Shown: positions 29,767-40,832, counted from the first letter of the stretch. The stretch: DNA of 64,000 nucleotides from Isoperla grammatica (GCA_945910005.1 OX246747.1:15012746-15076745), one strand, 5' to 3'. Numbers and translations: made by a program. Notes: generated by a model from the sequence alone, not told the origin.

Positions 29767-31195
29767 TCACCTGGACTCAGCAGTCGGGACCTCTGTCACT
29801 TCATCCCCTGGTACGACAGGGCTAACGGGCTGCAGTGAGATCTCTGTCACTTCATCCGCTGGTACGACAGGGCTAACGGGCTGCAGTGAGATCTCTGTCA
29901 CTTCATCCGCTGGTACGACAGGGCTAACGGGCTGCAGTGAGATCTCTGTCACTTCATCGCTGGTACGACAGGGCTAACAGGCTGCAGTGAGATCTCTGTC
30001 ACTTCATCGCTGGTACGACAGGGCTAACAGGCTGCAGTGAGATCTCTGTCACTTCATCCGCTGGTACGACAGGGCTAACGGGCTGCAGTGAGATCTCTGT
30101 CACTTCATCCCCTGGTACGACAGGGCTAACGGGCTGCAGTGAGATCTCTGTCACTTCATCCCCTGGTACGACAGGGCTAACGGGCTGCAGTGAGATCTCT
30201 GTCACTTCATCCCCTGGTACGACAGGGCTAACGGGCTGCAGTGAGATCTCTGTCACTTCATCCGCTGGTACGACAGGGCTAACGGGCTGCAGTGAGATCT
30301 CTGTCACTTCATCGCTGGTACGACAGGGCTAACAGGCTGCAGTGAGATCTCTGTCACTTCATCCGCTGGTACGACAGGGCTAACGGGCTGCAGTGAGATC
30401 TCTGTCACTTCATCCGCTGGTACGACAGGGCTAACGGGCTGCAGTGAGATCTCTGTCACTTCATCCGCTGGTACGACAGGGCTAACGGGCTGCAGTGAGA
30501 TCTCTGTCACTTCATCCGCTGGTACGACAGGGCTAACGGGCTGCAGTGAGATCTCTGTCACTTCATCCGCTGGTACGACAGGGCTAACGGGCTGCAGTGA
30601 GATCTCTGTCACTTCATCCGCTGGTACGACAGGGCTAACGGGCTGCAGTGAGATCTCTGTCACTTCATCCGCTGGTACGACAGGGCTAACAGGCTGCAGT
30701 GAGATCTCTGTCACTTCATCGCTGGTACGACAGGGCTAACAGGCTGCAGTGAGATCTCTGTCACTTCATCGCTGGTACGACAGGGCTAACAGGCTGCAGT
30801 GAGATCTCTGTCACTTCATCGCTGGTACGACAGGGCTAACGGGCTGCAGTGAGATCTCTGTCACTTCATCGCTGGTACGACAGGGCTAACAGGCTGCAGT
30901 GAGATCTCTGTCACTTCATCGCTGGTACGACAGGGCTAACGGGCTGCAGTGAGATCTCTGTCACTTCATCCCCTGGTACGACAGGGCTAACGGGCTGCAG
31001 TGAGATCTCTGTCACTTCATCCGCTGGTACGACAGGGCTAACGGGCTGCAGTGAGATCTCTGTCACTTCATCCGCTGGTACGACAGGGCTAACAGGCTGC
31101 AGTGAGATCTGTCACTTCATCCGCTGGTACGACAGGGCTAACGGGCTGCAGTGAGATCTCTGTCACTTCATCTGCTGGTACGACAGGGCTAACGG
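29767..31195 (-). repeat. 51-bp minisatellite, distal part
   Basis: About 28 units of 51 bp, with some of 50 bp, each encoding TEISLQPVSPVVP(A/G)DEV on the minus strand. The 50-bp units lack one C in CATCCGCTGG and shift the frame, producing PAMK-stop endings. The plus-strand landmark is GGTACGACAGGGCTAACGGG. This part is separated from 37355-39300 by a Gypsy insertion. Confidence 0.92.
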
Positions 31196-31880
31196 TGTAA
31201 TGAACCAACAACCGCCTAGCTACATTTACCCTGAGGCAACAACCCTGCCAGTACCACCGTTAGATATGCGGGGGGGAATGACCCCTGGGAAAAGAGAGGT
31301 GAGGCGCCTCATGACTACACCCCCTCTTGGCGCAAGTGTTATCCATCCTTTTGCTAAATTGCCAATTACCGATTCTTACCTCAATTACCACCCACTACAT
31401 GTTATCATTTTATCCCGTCCTATACCTACCTATCCGGAGAATACAACAAAATACCAACAAAACCCCTCAGGCAGGGTACCGCGCGAAAGAGAGCGTTAGG
31501 GGAGGGGTAGTGGTGGTCCGGGCGCCGAAGACACCGGACGTTCGTGTGACAACAGGTGCACCTCGGTTTTCGAACCAGTATATCCTTCGTGTGGTAGCAT
31601 CCAACTATTAAACGTGTTTTATTTTGTGTATAGACCATAGTTGATTTAGTCGCTTAACTTCGGAGTGCACTTCCAACGAACTTAAATAGTGTGATTAGTG
31701 AATTAGTAGTGTTAGTGTATTATATGTTTTAAGACCACGTGTGGCGTACGACAAGAGGACGATCCATCGGACATCAAACGGAATATACAGGTATTCTTTA
31801 ACTTACATTTTTACCCGGATATCCAATTTACCCTAACCTTCCCTGTTCCCCACACTACTGATAGGGGGCGGAACGTTACA
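31196..31880 (+). repeat. Gypsy-2 5' LTR
   Basis: 685 bp. The open frames inside it recur identically in the other LTR and are not genes. Confidence 0.96.
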
Positions 31881-31892
31881 TTGGCGCCCAAC
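31881..31892 (+). other. Gypsy-2 primer-binding site
   Basis: TTGGCGCCCAAC immediately follows the LTR. TGGCGCCCAAC is a common animal retroelement primer-binding sequence. Confidence 0.85.
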
Positions 31893-31941
31893 ATAAAAGG
31901 AAGTCCTCATACCCCTGTGCTCACCCGTACTGAGTGAGAAC

Positions 31942-33207
31942 ATGACTGACGCGGGAAAGGATGATTTCAACAAACTGTTAGAAGCGGTGAATATAGTAAT
32001 TGCCAGTAGAATGTCGCTGGGTACCGGCGATGACAGAGGAGAGGAGGCTGCGGACGAGGTGGTTCAGACGCTTCTGACTATTTGTAGGCAGAGCGTAAAG
32101 GCGGCCGTGCTGTCCGAACTCACCCCATTTATCGAAAGCATCCAACAAGATATACAGATGATTTCGACAGAAGTAGAGACGTTGAAGGGATCAATTGATC
32201 AGCTACACAATCAGGCGCGAATAGATGCGGACGAGACGCGTGCCCTAGATGCTTGCGTGCGTACAATTACGTATGATGTGACGGAACTTACAAAGCGTCT
32301 GGATAACAAAGTTGTCGATGCAGAGCGAAACAATAAGGTAGAGGATGCCAACACCCTCTACTTTCGGCTCCAAACATGGGACAGCCTGGTCCGATCAGGG
32401 CTGAAGTTTATGGGGGGTGACACAGGAATGCACCCAGTTGATTTTATTACCGCCATCGAGAGGAATTTCCACAACATCAACATTCCCCCTGCCAACAGAC
32501 TCAGCCTGGTGGTGCAGTGCTTAGTGGGGGCTGCAGGCCATTGGGCTAATGAGAACGCGATCAATTTCGAGTCCTACGAACAGTTTAGGGAAGTCTTCCT
32601 AGCCAAATACTGGGGGCAGCAACACCAAAGTAATGTCCTGAGACACATTTTTGGCGGGACCTTCACGCCAGGTAAGAAGTCGCGGGCGGAATATTTCGCA
32701 TACTACTATCGTGTGGCAAAGCACATTACCAACCCACCCGCAGAAAAGGACCTAATAGAACAACTAGTGAAACACTACAAGAAAGACGTGAAGATAGCGT
32801 TATGGAACACAGACATGACAAAAGACGGCGTTATGGACTTTTTAGAGCGCCTAGATGCAGACGACAAGGAGATTGCTAGTAACTACGCTAGTGACTACCG
32901 CGCGAAGAGGAGCTACAATGATAGTGGCGCGCCTGGTGGGGGCCCGCAGACTAGAGGCACCGCGGCAAGCGACCGGCGGAACAACACGGCGGCACAAGAC
33001 CGGGGTTCCGGGTCAAATGACCGCCGAAATAATGGCGATTACGCAGAAAACGATCGCAGAACCCAATTCAACAACTGGAGGGACCGGGGAGCCAGGGAAG
33101 TACGTACCCTGGAAGTACAACAAGAGTTTGAGCAGGAAGCGCTGACGGAAAACGACCGGCGGCCGGAACACGAGGGAGAGGCGTTCCGGCCGAGTGGCAC
33201 AGAGTAG
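31942..33207 (+). CDS. Gypsy-2 Gag
   Basis: 421 residues from ATG 31942. The N-terminus is predicted coiled-coil (about 45-130, with heptad-like Leu/Ile). A capsid-like retrotransposon gag domain follows (about 145-320, with WDSLVRSGLKFMGG and GAAGHWANENAI). The C-terminus is rich in Arg/Gly/Asn/Asp with DRRNN repeats. It has no CX2CX4HX4C zinc knuckle, so RNA binding probably uses the basic tail. The last about 76 bases overlap pol in the -1 frame. Confidence 0.9.
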   Translation: MTDAGKDDFNKLLEAVNIVIASRMSLGTGDDRGEEAADEVVQTLLTICRQSVKAAVLSELTPFIESIQQDIQMISTEVETLKGSIDQLHNQARIDADETRALDACVRTITYDVTELTKRLDNKVVDAERNNKVEDANTLYFRLQTWDSLVRSGLKFMGGDTGMHPVDFITAIERNFHNINIPPANRLSLVVQCLVGAAGHWANENAINFESYEQFREVFLAKYWGQQHQSNVLRHIFGGTFTPGKKSRAEYFAYYYRVAKHITNPPAEKDLIEQLVKHYKKDVKIALWNTDMTKDGVMDFLERLDADDKEIASNYASDYRAKRSYNDSGAPGGGPQTRGTAASDRRNNTAAQDRGSGSNDRRNNGDYAENDRRTQFNNWRDRGAREVRTLEVQQEFEQEALTENDRRPEHEGEAFRPSGTE

Positions 33208-36200
33208 AGTCGGACAAAGAACACATCATTTCAGCAATATACGCGAAGCCAAGCGACGATATTTTAGACACGCCAGAGGGGGGCGCATTACCTCCCAAAA
33301 TAGAATGTCCCATAATACAAGCCGTAATTCAAAGCCAGGTATGTGACATTCTATTAGACTCGGGTTGTGAGGCTTCATGTATTTCGCAGATGTTTTGGGA
33401 CCAACTAGCCACACAACATAGCAGTATACCAGTCCTGCCAGTGGTGGGAGTAAGTGTGGTCGGAGCAACAGGCAAACGCAGACAACGTGTATGCCAACAA
33501 GCTTACATACAAATTGATATTGAGAACACAAAGACGGAGATCGGATGTTTCATTGTGCGAGATCTGGTAAAGCCTGTTATTCTGGGTGTCGACTGGTTGA
33601 CTAAATTTAAGGTACACCTAGACTTCGAGCACAATGTTATCACCATTGAGGGAACTACAGTGGGAGGACCACTCACGACCATAGGCGTAGAAGATACTAG
33701 TCAAGAGGACCGACCGCTACTACATATATCAGTAGGACCTTGTCCAGACACACCGACCAGCACGTTGTCCATTAACAATATCCCGCAAGATGAGAAAGAC
33801 ACTGTTAAGGGGGCACAAATGAGCCAAGCAAAACCTCAGGCAGCCATCGCAGACAATGACATCCTGACGGAGGACCAGCGGGGGGAGCTCCATACGTTGT
33901 TGACTCGATATGATGAGGTATTTTCAGACAAACCCGGGTTGACTAATGCATATGAGTGTTCCTTACGAGTGCGCAAGACAGATGGGTTCGTTCAAAAATC
34001 GTACCCTGTACCCTTTGCTCAACGCGAGGCAGTCGATAACCACATTGCTAGCCTGGTGGAGGATGGCATAATCGAGCGGTCGGAAAGTTCATATATAAAC
34101 CCTATAGTAGTGGTAAAAAAGAAAGACAAATCGGTTCGAATATGTCTGGACGCCCGTGAAATAAACCGTATCCTGGAACCCGACCGGGATTGCCCTAATG
34201 TGCCCGAGGAAATACTGCAGAAGTTTGAGGGGGCTAAGTATTTTTCGACCATCGATCTCACAGCCTCGTATTGGCAAATCCCTCTACACAAAAACAGCAG
34301 GCAATACACGGCTTTCCGGTACAACCAGAGGGTTTACCACTGGTGTCGACTTCCCTTTGGCTTAAGTGTAAGCTTAGGGGCTTTCACTAGAGCGCTCGAC
34401 CGTATCCTGGGACCTGAACTTATGCAATTTGTCACGGCATATGTGGATGATCTGCTTATAGCATCAGCTACATTTGAGGAGCATCTCCACCATATTGAAG
34501 CCGTGTTGCGTAGATTGCAAAAAGCAGGAATGACGGCAAATATACGAAAATCCATATTTGCAAGACAAGAAGTGCCGTTTCTGGGGCACATACTGTCGCC
34601 AAGGGGAGTAGCCACCGATCCTTCCAAGCTAGAGACTATTGAAAAATGGCCTACACCAAAGAATGTCAAGCAGCTCAGGGCATTTTTGGGTATGTGTGGC
34701 TACTATCGGAGGTTTGCATGTCGTTTCGCCGATTCAACAGCACCCTTACTACACTTAACGAGGAAGGGCATTAAGTGGACGTGGGATGAAGAAATGGAAG
34801 TGGCGTTTAGAAAGGTGAAAGAACATTTTCTTACGTCGGTAACACTAGCACATCCGGATCTGGCACAACCATTTTACGTGCAGTGTGACGCGAGCGCGAT
34901 TGGGATAGGGGGTCAACTGTACCAAAAAGATTTGAAAGGAGACCTCCAAGTCATATCCATGGCGTCGCGGACTTTGAAGGGGGCCGAACTGAACTTTACA
35001 ACGACGGAGAAAGAATGTTTAAGTATCGTATACTCATTGGGAAAGTTTAGGAGTTTCGTCCTAGGAGCGGACTTGACCATTCTAACTGACCATCGAGCCC
35101 TAACCTTCCTTACAAGCTGTCGCCTCTTACCGGGCAGGTTGACGCGTTGGGTTCTTTTCATACAAGAATTTAATCCAAAAATTGAGTATTGTAAAGGGAA
35201 GGACAACCTCGTGGCCGACACCTTGAGTAGGTTTCCAGCGCCCACAGCATATAATACAATTCCACAAGAATGCCATTCAGACAATGAAATCCTGATTGCC
35301 AAATTAGAGAAAGTGATTACGCACAAGCTAAGGAAAGCCTTGCAAACCATCGCAGAACATCAACGGGTTGACCCTCATTTACGCAAAATTATAGATGCCT
35401 TGGCCGAAGATAGCATACCAGAACATGACACGTACAGGGCTCACTACAGGATGTTTAACGAACAGCTGTATCACAACAAGCACAACGACAAACTAGCCTG
35501 GAGACTTTGTGTGCCTACTACGCTCACGCAAGACATAATATGGAGCGTTCACGAGGAGCTAGGACATTTTGGCCCAGCAAAATGTATTCCGGTGATCATG
35601 GAACATTTTTACTGGAAAGACATGGCCCGCTCAGTGAGGAAGAGTTTGGCATCATGTGATACCTGCCAAAAAACTAAAGTACCAAATAGAACACAACATG
35701 GCATTCTACACCCAATCCTACCACAAGCAAAAGGTGTTATGGTGGCTACGGACCTTTATGGGCCCCTTCCAACCGGCCAGGGTGGAGTACAATACATACT
35801 GGTGTTTGTCGATCTCTTTACAAAGTACGTGACACTGTACACGTTGAAAAGAGCAACAGCCAAGGCCATTACCAGCAGAGCCCTTACATATTTCGACAAA
35901 GTGGGTAAACCGAAAATGATGCTTTCGGATAACGGAACGCAGTATACGTCTCACCTGTGGGTGAACACACTTACGGAGCTGGGAGTAGACGTGAAGCATA
36001 CATCTATACACCACCCGCAGTCAAACCCTTCCGAGCGTATCATGAGAGAGTTGGGGAGAATCTTTCGGGCGTACTGCAGCACTAAACACACCACATGGCC
36101 AAACCTAGTCCCCTCAATAAATACATGGTTAAATGTTACATACCATGAAGGTACAGGGTTCACACCCTATGAGTTGCATTTCGGCAAGAGACCTGAGCGC

Positions 36201-36572
36201 GCGATGGACAAGATCATTTCCTTACCAGATGATAACGAACGAGACGATCCGTTAGAGCATAAAGTTATCTTGGCTCAGGAAAGGCTAGCCAGTAAAGGAG
36301 AAAAACGTAGAGAGAGACATGCTGCACAACACAAAACGAGAGCGACAATTTTCAAGGTCGGGGATCCGGTCTTAGTGAAAACCCTACATCTATCCAGCAC
36401 GCTTTCAAAAGAGACCAGGAAGTTTTTTCACCTATATGCAGGTCCCTTCTGGGTCACTGCCATCACGGGAGCAAATGCGTACCAACTCGCCGATAAAGCA
36501 GGCAAGAACAAAGGAGTGTACAATGTGGTTAACATGAAACCATATGTACAGGCACTACCAGATACACAATGA
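33132..36572 (+). CDS. Gypsy-2 Pol (protease, RT, RNase H, integrase)
   Basis: The frame is open from 33132, after a stop at 33129, so it overlaps gag by 76 bases in the -1 frame. The first ATG (33390) is downstream of the protease motif LLDSGCEASCIS (about 33343-33378), so expression by -1 frameshifting is likely. A heptamer G-GAA-AAC in the gag frame lies at 33147-33153 (candidate only). Then reverse transcriptase with STIDLTASYWQI and YVDD at 34440-34451, and RNase H with CDASAIGIGG. The integrase has HEELGHF..CDTCQ (HHCC), VATDLYGP, SDNGTQYTS and NPSERIMRE (acidic triad), then a GPF-type C-terminal motif (YAGPFWV). About 1,147 residues if translated from 33132. Confidence 0.94.
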   Translation, partial: AGSADGKRPAAGTRGRGVPAEWHRVESDKEHIISAIYAKPSDDILDTPEGGALPPKIECPIIQAVIQSQVCDILLDSGCEASCISQMFWDQLATQHSSIPVLPVVGVSVVGATGKRRQRVCQQAYIQIDIENTKTEIGCFIVRDLVKPVILGVDWLTKFKVHLDFEHNVITIEGTTVGGPLTTIGVEDTSQEDRPLLHISVGPCPDTPTSTLSINNIPQDEKDTVKGAQMSQAKPQAAIADNDILTEDQRGELHTLLTRYDEVFSDKPGLTNAYECSLRVRKTDGFVQKSYPVPFAQREAVDNHIASLVEDGIIERSESSYINPIVVVKKKDKSVRICLDAREINRILEPDRDCPNVPEEILQKFEGAKYFSTIDLTASYWQIPLHKNSRQYTAFRYNQRVYHWCRLPFGLSVSLGAFTRALDRILGPELMQFVTAYVDDLLIASATFEEHLHHIEAVLRRLQKAGMTANIRKSIFARQEVPFLGHILSPRGVATDPSKLETIEKWPTPKNVKQLRAFLGMCGYYRRFACRFADSTAPLLHLTRKGIKWTWDEEMEVAFRKVKEHFLTSVTLAHPDLAQPFYVQCDASAIGIGGQLYQKDLKGDLQVISMASRTLKGAELNFTTTEKECLSIVYSLGKFRSFVLGADLTILTDHRALTFLTSCRLLPGRLTRWVLFIQEFNPKIEYCKGKDNLVADTLSRFPAPTAYNTIPQECHSDNEILIAKLEKVITHKLRKALQTIAEHQRVDPHLRKIIDALAEDSIPEHDTYRAHYRMFNEQLYHNKHNDKLAWRLCVPTTLTQDIIWSVHEELGHFGPAKCIPVIMEHFYWKDMARSVRKSLASCDTCQKTKVPNRTQHGILHPILPQAKGVMVATDLYGPLPTGQGGVQYILVFVDLFTKYVTLYTLKRATAKAITSRALTYFDKVGKPKMMLSDNGTQYTSHLWVNTLTELGVDVKHTSIHHPQSNPSERIMRELGRIFRAYCSTKHTTWPNLVPSINTWLNVTYHEGTGFTPYELHFGKRPERAMDKIISLPDDNERDDPLEHKVILAQERLASKGEKRRERHAAQHKTRATIFKVGDPVLVKTLHLSSTLSKETRKFFHLYAGPFWVTAITGANAYQLADKAGKNKGVYNVVNMKPYVQALPDTQ

Positions 36573-36665
36573 CATCGGACCAGGGCGCGGGAGATGGGTT
36601 GGTGGTTCATAGTAAAGAGGATGCTAGGCGCCCTACCAGCCCCGGCGCACCTCTTCAGGGGGCAA

Positions 36666-37350
36666 TGTAATGAACCAACAACCGCCTAGCTACATTTACC
36701 CTGAGGCAACAACCCTGCCAGTACCACCGTTAGATATGCGGGGGGGAATGACCCCTGGGAAAAGAGAGGTGAGGCGCCTCATGACTACACCCCCTCTTGG
36801 CGCAAGTGTTATCCATCCTTTTGCTAAATTGCCAATTACCGATTCTTACCTCAATTACCACCCACTACATGTTATCATTTTATCCCGTCCTATACCTACC
36901 TATCCGGAGAATACAACAAAATACCAACAAAACCCCTCAGGCAGGGTACCGCGCGAAAGAGAGCGTTAGGGGAGGAGTAGTGTTGGTCCGGGCGCCGAAG
37001 ACACCGGACGTTCGTGTGACAACAGGTGCACCTCGGTTTTCGAACCAGTATATCCTTCGTGTGGTAGCATCCAACTATTAAACGTGTTTTATTTTGTGTA
37101 TAGACCATAGTTGATTTAGTCGCTTAACTTCGGAGTGCACTTCCAACGAACTTAAATAGTGTGATTAGTGAATTAGTAGTGTTAGTGTATTATATGTTTT
37201 AAGACCACGTGGGGCGTACGACAAGAGGACGATCCATCGGACATCAAACGGAATATACAGGTATTCTATAACTTACATTTTTACCCGGATATCCAATTTA
37301 CCCTAACCTTCCCTGTTCCCCACACTACTGATAGGGGGCGGAACGTTACA
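36666..37350 (+). repeat. Gypsy-2 3' LTR
   Basis: 685 bp, four differences from the 5' LTR. Preceded by a purine-rich CAGGGGGCAA, a weak polypurine tract. Confidence 0.95.
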
Positions 37351-39321
37351 ACGGGCTGCAGTGAGATCTCTGTCACTTCATCTGCTGGTACGACAGGGCT
37401 AACAGGCTGCAGTGAGATCTCTGTCACTTCATCCCCTGGTACGACAGGGCTAACGGGCTGCAGTGAGATCTCTGTCACTTCATCCGCTGGTACGACAGGG
37501 CTAACGGGCTGCAGTGAGATCTCTGTCACTTCATCCGCTGGTACGACAGGGCTAACGGGCTGCAGTGAGATCTTTGTCACTTCATCCGCTGGTACGACAG
37601 GGCTAACGGGCTGCAGTGAGATCTCTGTCACTTCATCCGCTGGTACGACAGGGCTAACGGGCTGCAGTGAGATCTCTGTCACTTCATCGCTGGTACGACA
37701 GGGCTAACAGGCTGCAGTGAGATCTCTGTCACTTCATCCGCTGGTACGACAGGGCTAACAGGCTGCAGTGAGATCTCTGTCACTTCATCCGCTGGTACGA
37801 CAGGGCTAACGGGCTGCAGTGAGATCTCTGTCACTTCATCCGCTGGTACGACAGGGCTAACGGGCTGCAGTGAGATCTCTGTCACTTCATCCGCTGGTAC
37901 GACAGGGCTAACGGGCTGCAGTGAGATCTCTGTCACTTCATCCGCTGGTACGACAGGGCTAACGGGCTGCAGTGAGATCTCTGTCACTTCATCGCTGGTA
38001 CGACAGGGCTAACAGGCTGCAGTGAGATCTCTGTCACTTCATCCGCTGGTACGACAGGGCTAACAGGCTGCAGTGAGATCTCTGTCACTTCATCCGCTGG
38101 TACGACAGGGCTAACGGGCTGCAGTGAGATCTCTGTCACTTCATCCGCTGGTACGACAGGGCTAACGGGCTGCAGTGAGATCTCTGTCACTTCATCCGCT
38201 GGTACGACAGGGCTAACGGGCTGCAGTGAGATCTCTGTCACTTCATCCGCTGGTACGACAGGGCTAACGGGCTGCAGTGAGATCTCTGTCACTTCATCGC
38301 TGGTACGACAGGGCTAACAGGCTGCAGTGAGATCTCTGTCACTTCATCCGCTGGTACGACAGGGCTAACAGGCTGCAGTGAGATCTCTGTCACTTCATCC
38401 GCTGGTACGACAGGGCTAACGGGCTGCAGTGAGATCTCTGTCACTTCATCCGCTGGTACGACAGGGCTAACGGGCTGCAGTGAGATCTCTGTCACTTCAT
38501 CCGCTGGTACGACAGGGCTAACAGGCTGCAGTGAGATCTCTGTCACTTCATCCGCTGGTACGACAGGGCTAACGGGCTGCAGTGAGATCTCTGTCACTTC
38601 ATCCGCTGGTACGACAGGGCTAACGGGCTGCAGTGAGATCTTTGTCACTTCATCCGCTGGTACGACAGGGCTAACGGGCTGCAGTGAGATCTCTGTCACT
38701 TCATCCGCTGGTACGACAGGGCTAACGGGCTGCAGTGAGATCTCTGTCACTTCATCGCTGGTACGACAGGGCTAACAGGCTGCAGTGAGATCTCTGTCAC
38801 TTCATCCGCTGGTACGACAGGGCTAACAGGCTGCAGTGAGATCTCTGTCACTTCATCCGCTGGTACGACAGGGCTAACGGGCTGCAGTGAGATCTCTGTC
38901 ACTTCATCCGCTGGTACGACAGGGCTAACAGGCTGCAGTGAGATCTCTGTCACTTCATCCGCTGGTACGACAGGGCTAACGGGCTGCAGTGAGATCTCTG
39001 TCACTTCATCCGCTGGTAGGACAGGGCTAACAGGCTGCAGTGAGATCTCTTGTCACTTCATCCCCTGGTACGACAGGGCTAACGGGCTGCAGTGAGATCT
39101 CTGTCACTTCATCCCCTGGTAGGACAGGGCTAACGGGCTGCAGTGAGATCTCTGTCACTTCATCGCTGGTACGACAGGGCTAACGGGCTGCAGTGAGATC
39201 TCTGTCACTTCATCCGCTGGTACGACAGGGCTAACGGGCTGCAGTGAGATCTCTGTCACTTCATCCGCTGGTACGACAGGGCTAACGGGCTGCAGTGAGA
39301 TCTCGGCAACCGGGACCTCTG
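37351..39321 (-). repeat. 51-bp minisatellite, proximal part, with higher-order structure
   Basis: About 38 units with the same 17-codon coding phase as the distal part. A 305-bp higher-order unit (five 51-bp plus one 50-bp) repeats: frames at 37679-37987 and 37984-38292 are identical in length and product and lie 305 bp apart, and 38289-38750 is the same with three extra monomers. The minus-strand start of the array is joined to unique codons (TEVPVAEISLQP) next to the MITE at 39325. Confidence 0.92.
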
Positions 39322-39324
39322 TTA

Positions 39325-40142
39325 AGGTGAATTCACGACCTTGCGTGGCCGTGCATGCAGCGCGGTGCAGCGGCTGGTAGACCAATCAGAAACGACTTGC
39401 ATGCAGTGCAGTGCAGCGCTGCCGAAGTTGGTCGACATTCAACTTTTGCAGCACTGCACGCAAGTCATACCTCCATAGATCGTATATATTCTGATGGCTC
39501 ACACTGGCTGTGACATTTTTCGTCTGCATGGTACGCCTACTCTGGACCCCTATTCGGTAACTTTCCCATTTCTGCCTGAAATGAAAGCAGCCGAAACGAA
39601 TGCAGGCAGAAATTATTTGCCCGTTTCAGCCGTCGCCAAAGATGAACAAAATAGCGATTCTATAACAGCGCCTGAAATGTGTATGTACGCTTTGGGAGAA
39701 CATCACAAGGCGACTGAGCCACCGAGGCTTTAAGCCAATCAGAAACAGACAATATCACGATTTAGATGGCCGTGATCACTGCAACCAAACTGCAACACGG
39801 CTCAAATCAAAACAAACATAACCCTACACACAGTTACATGAACGCGTCTTTTACAACACAAAAAGCAACCTAGAATGCTATATTTCTCTATTCTAGGAAT
39901 TTCTCTATGTTCTAGAAAGCCTACAAGGTAATGCCTAGGCCTACGCCAATATCTAATTATTTCTTAACACTGAATGTATATGTATCGGCCTAGTAATACG
40001 GCAGTCCTAGTGATACAATAGGCCTAGGCAGTGAAACCGCATCTGTGCCGGCCGGGTCGTGAACACATAGAACTTCCCACGCACTACTGCAGCAGCACGG
40101 ACGGCGCTGCATGCACGGCCATGCAAGGTCGTGAATTCACCT
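39325..40142. mobile_element. Harbinger-like MITE, 818 bp, TTA target duplication
   Basis: Long terminal inverted repeats (about 45 bp with mismatches) start AGGTGAATTCACGACCTTGC at 39325 and end with the complement at 40142. They are flanked by TTA on both sides (39322-39324, 40143-40145). A 3-bp TTA duplication fits PIF/Harbinger-type MITEs. Excising it with one TTA rejoins an open minus-strand reading frame, good evidence of the exact boundaries. It contains no transposase. Confidence 0.85.
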
Positions 40143-40145
40143 TTA

Positions 40146-40832
40146 GTCCCTCCTCTTCTGCAGGGGTTGTGGCTCGTAGTTGTATGTAATCTTCCTCGCT
40201 CCTAGTCAGTACACTTGCTTGCTGTCCTTTTCTATGATTATCTGCCATTTTTCCTATCAACTGAGCATAAGCGTCGCAAATCTTTCTTTTACCCCACCTA
40301 TTTAGATGTAAACCATGCATTGTGTAGTCGTATCTTGTTAAATTTGATTACTGCTGTGGGTCTTGAGTGGCACCCTTTTCCATATTAAGAGTTTCGCGAA
40401 TCTTGGCATTCAGTTGATCTATCGTTTTGTTGACGGCCGGTTTATCATATCTATAGGGTATTGAAGCGATTATTAGGGCCTTACCGGTTTCCGAACATAT
40501 ATGTGCAGCACGGGTAATGGGGTTAATAATGCAGTTCATAGAGTGCTGGCTTTGCGTCGTGTTGGTTGCACCATCTGCAATTTTGTCCGCATCATTCGTT
40601 CCCCCTATAATAACTATTGTTTCTTTATTGGACTCCGATGTGTATTCAAATTTCCCGATGACGTTATCCAGAAGGCCATTAGGTTTGAATACACAAGTGA
40701 CATTTATTGACGAATCTACGATTGACTCGAACATTTTCCTACATTCTCTCCCATGACTATCTGCTTCTGTGTTGCTCTTGATTGTTTGTCTTATTCGGCT
40801 TCCTGTCTGTTTCTGGTTTGTTTTGTACTTTC
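40146..40832 (-). pseudogene. SGNH-hydrolase (GDSL-like esterase) reading frame, disrupted
   Basis: The minus-strand frame is open from about 40832 with one TAA at 40348-40350. Motifs follow SGNH order: block I (ADSHG, nucleophile Ser), then VIIGGTNDAD (block III, Asn), then GLHLNRWGKRK with the catalytic His. After PAEEEGL the frame is interrupted by the MITE at 39325-40142. Reading across the empty site continues as TEVPVAEISLQPVS into the 17-codon repeats. Such domains occur in ORF1 of CR1-like LINEs and in some host proteins; no start codon or neighbouring LINE ORF2 in the right place settles which. The enzyme would hydrolyse esters. Pseudogene status rests on the nonsense codon and two insertions. 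Confidence 0.7.

Larger units (their letters stand above)
31196..37350 (+). mobile_element. Complete Gypsy LTR retrotransposon (Gypsy-2)
   Basis: A 6,155-bp element inserted into the 51-bp minisatellite, with a 4-bp target duplication ACGG (31192-31195, 37351-37354). LTRs of 685 bp (31196-31880, 36666-37350) begin TGTAATGAACC and end GAACGTTACA. They differ at four positions by eye (near 31507, 31514, 31751 and 31808). A primer-binding site follows the first LTR, and gag and pol are uninterrupted. About 0.6% LTR divergence indicates a young insertion, older than Gypsy-1. No envelope frame. Confidence 0.96.

Noticed and set aside
29767..30714. Tandem 17-codon frames as independent proteins
   Set aside because: Each frame starts and stops at 50-bp frameshift monomers; no promoter or unique coding sequence accompanies them.
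31200..31638. Short frames inside the Gypsy-2 LTR
   Set aside because: They recur identically at 36670-37108 in the other LTR and have no coding features.
36573..36665. Envelope gene in Gypsy-2
   Set aside because: Pol ends 93 bases before the 3' LTR, leaving no room.
37351..39321. CRISPR-like array
   Set aside because: Units are contiguous with no unique spacers, in eukaryotic DNA; a minisatellite explains everything.
26761..40832. RT at 27.1-28.9 kb and SGNH frame at 40 kb as ORF2 and ORF1 of one LINE
   Set aside because: No endonuclease lies between them, intron-like DNA intervenes, and the SGNH-repeat frame ends with its own stop and donor; a link cannot be shown.
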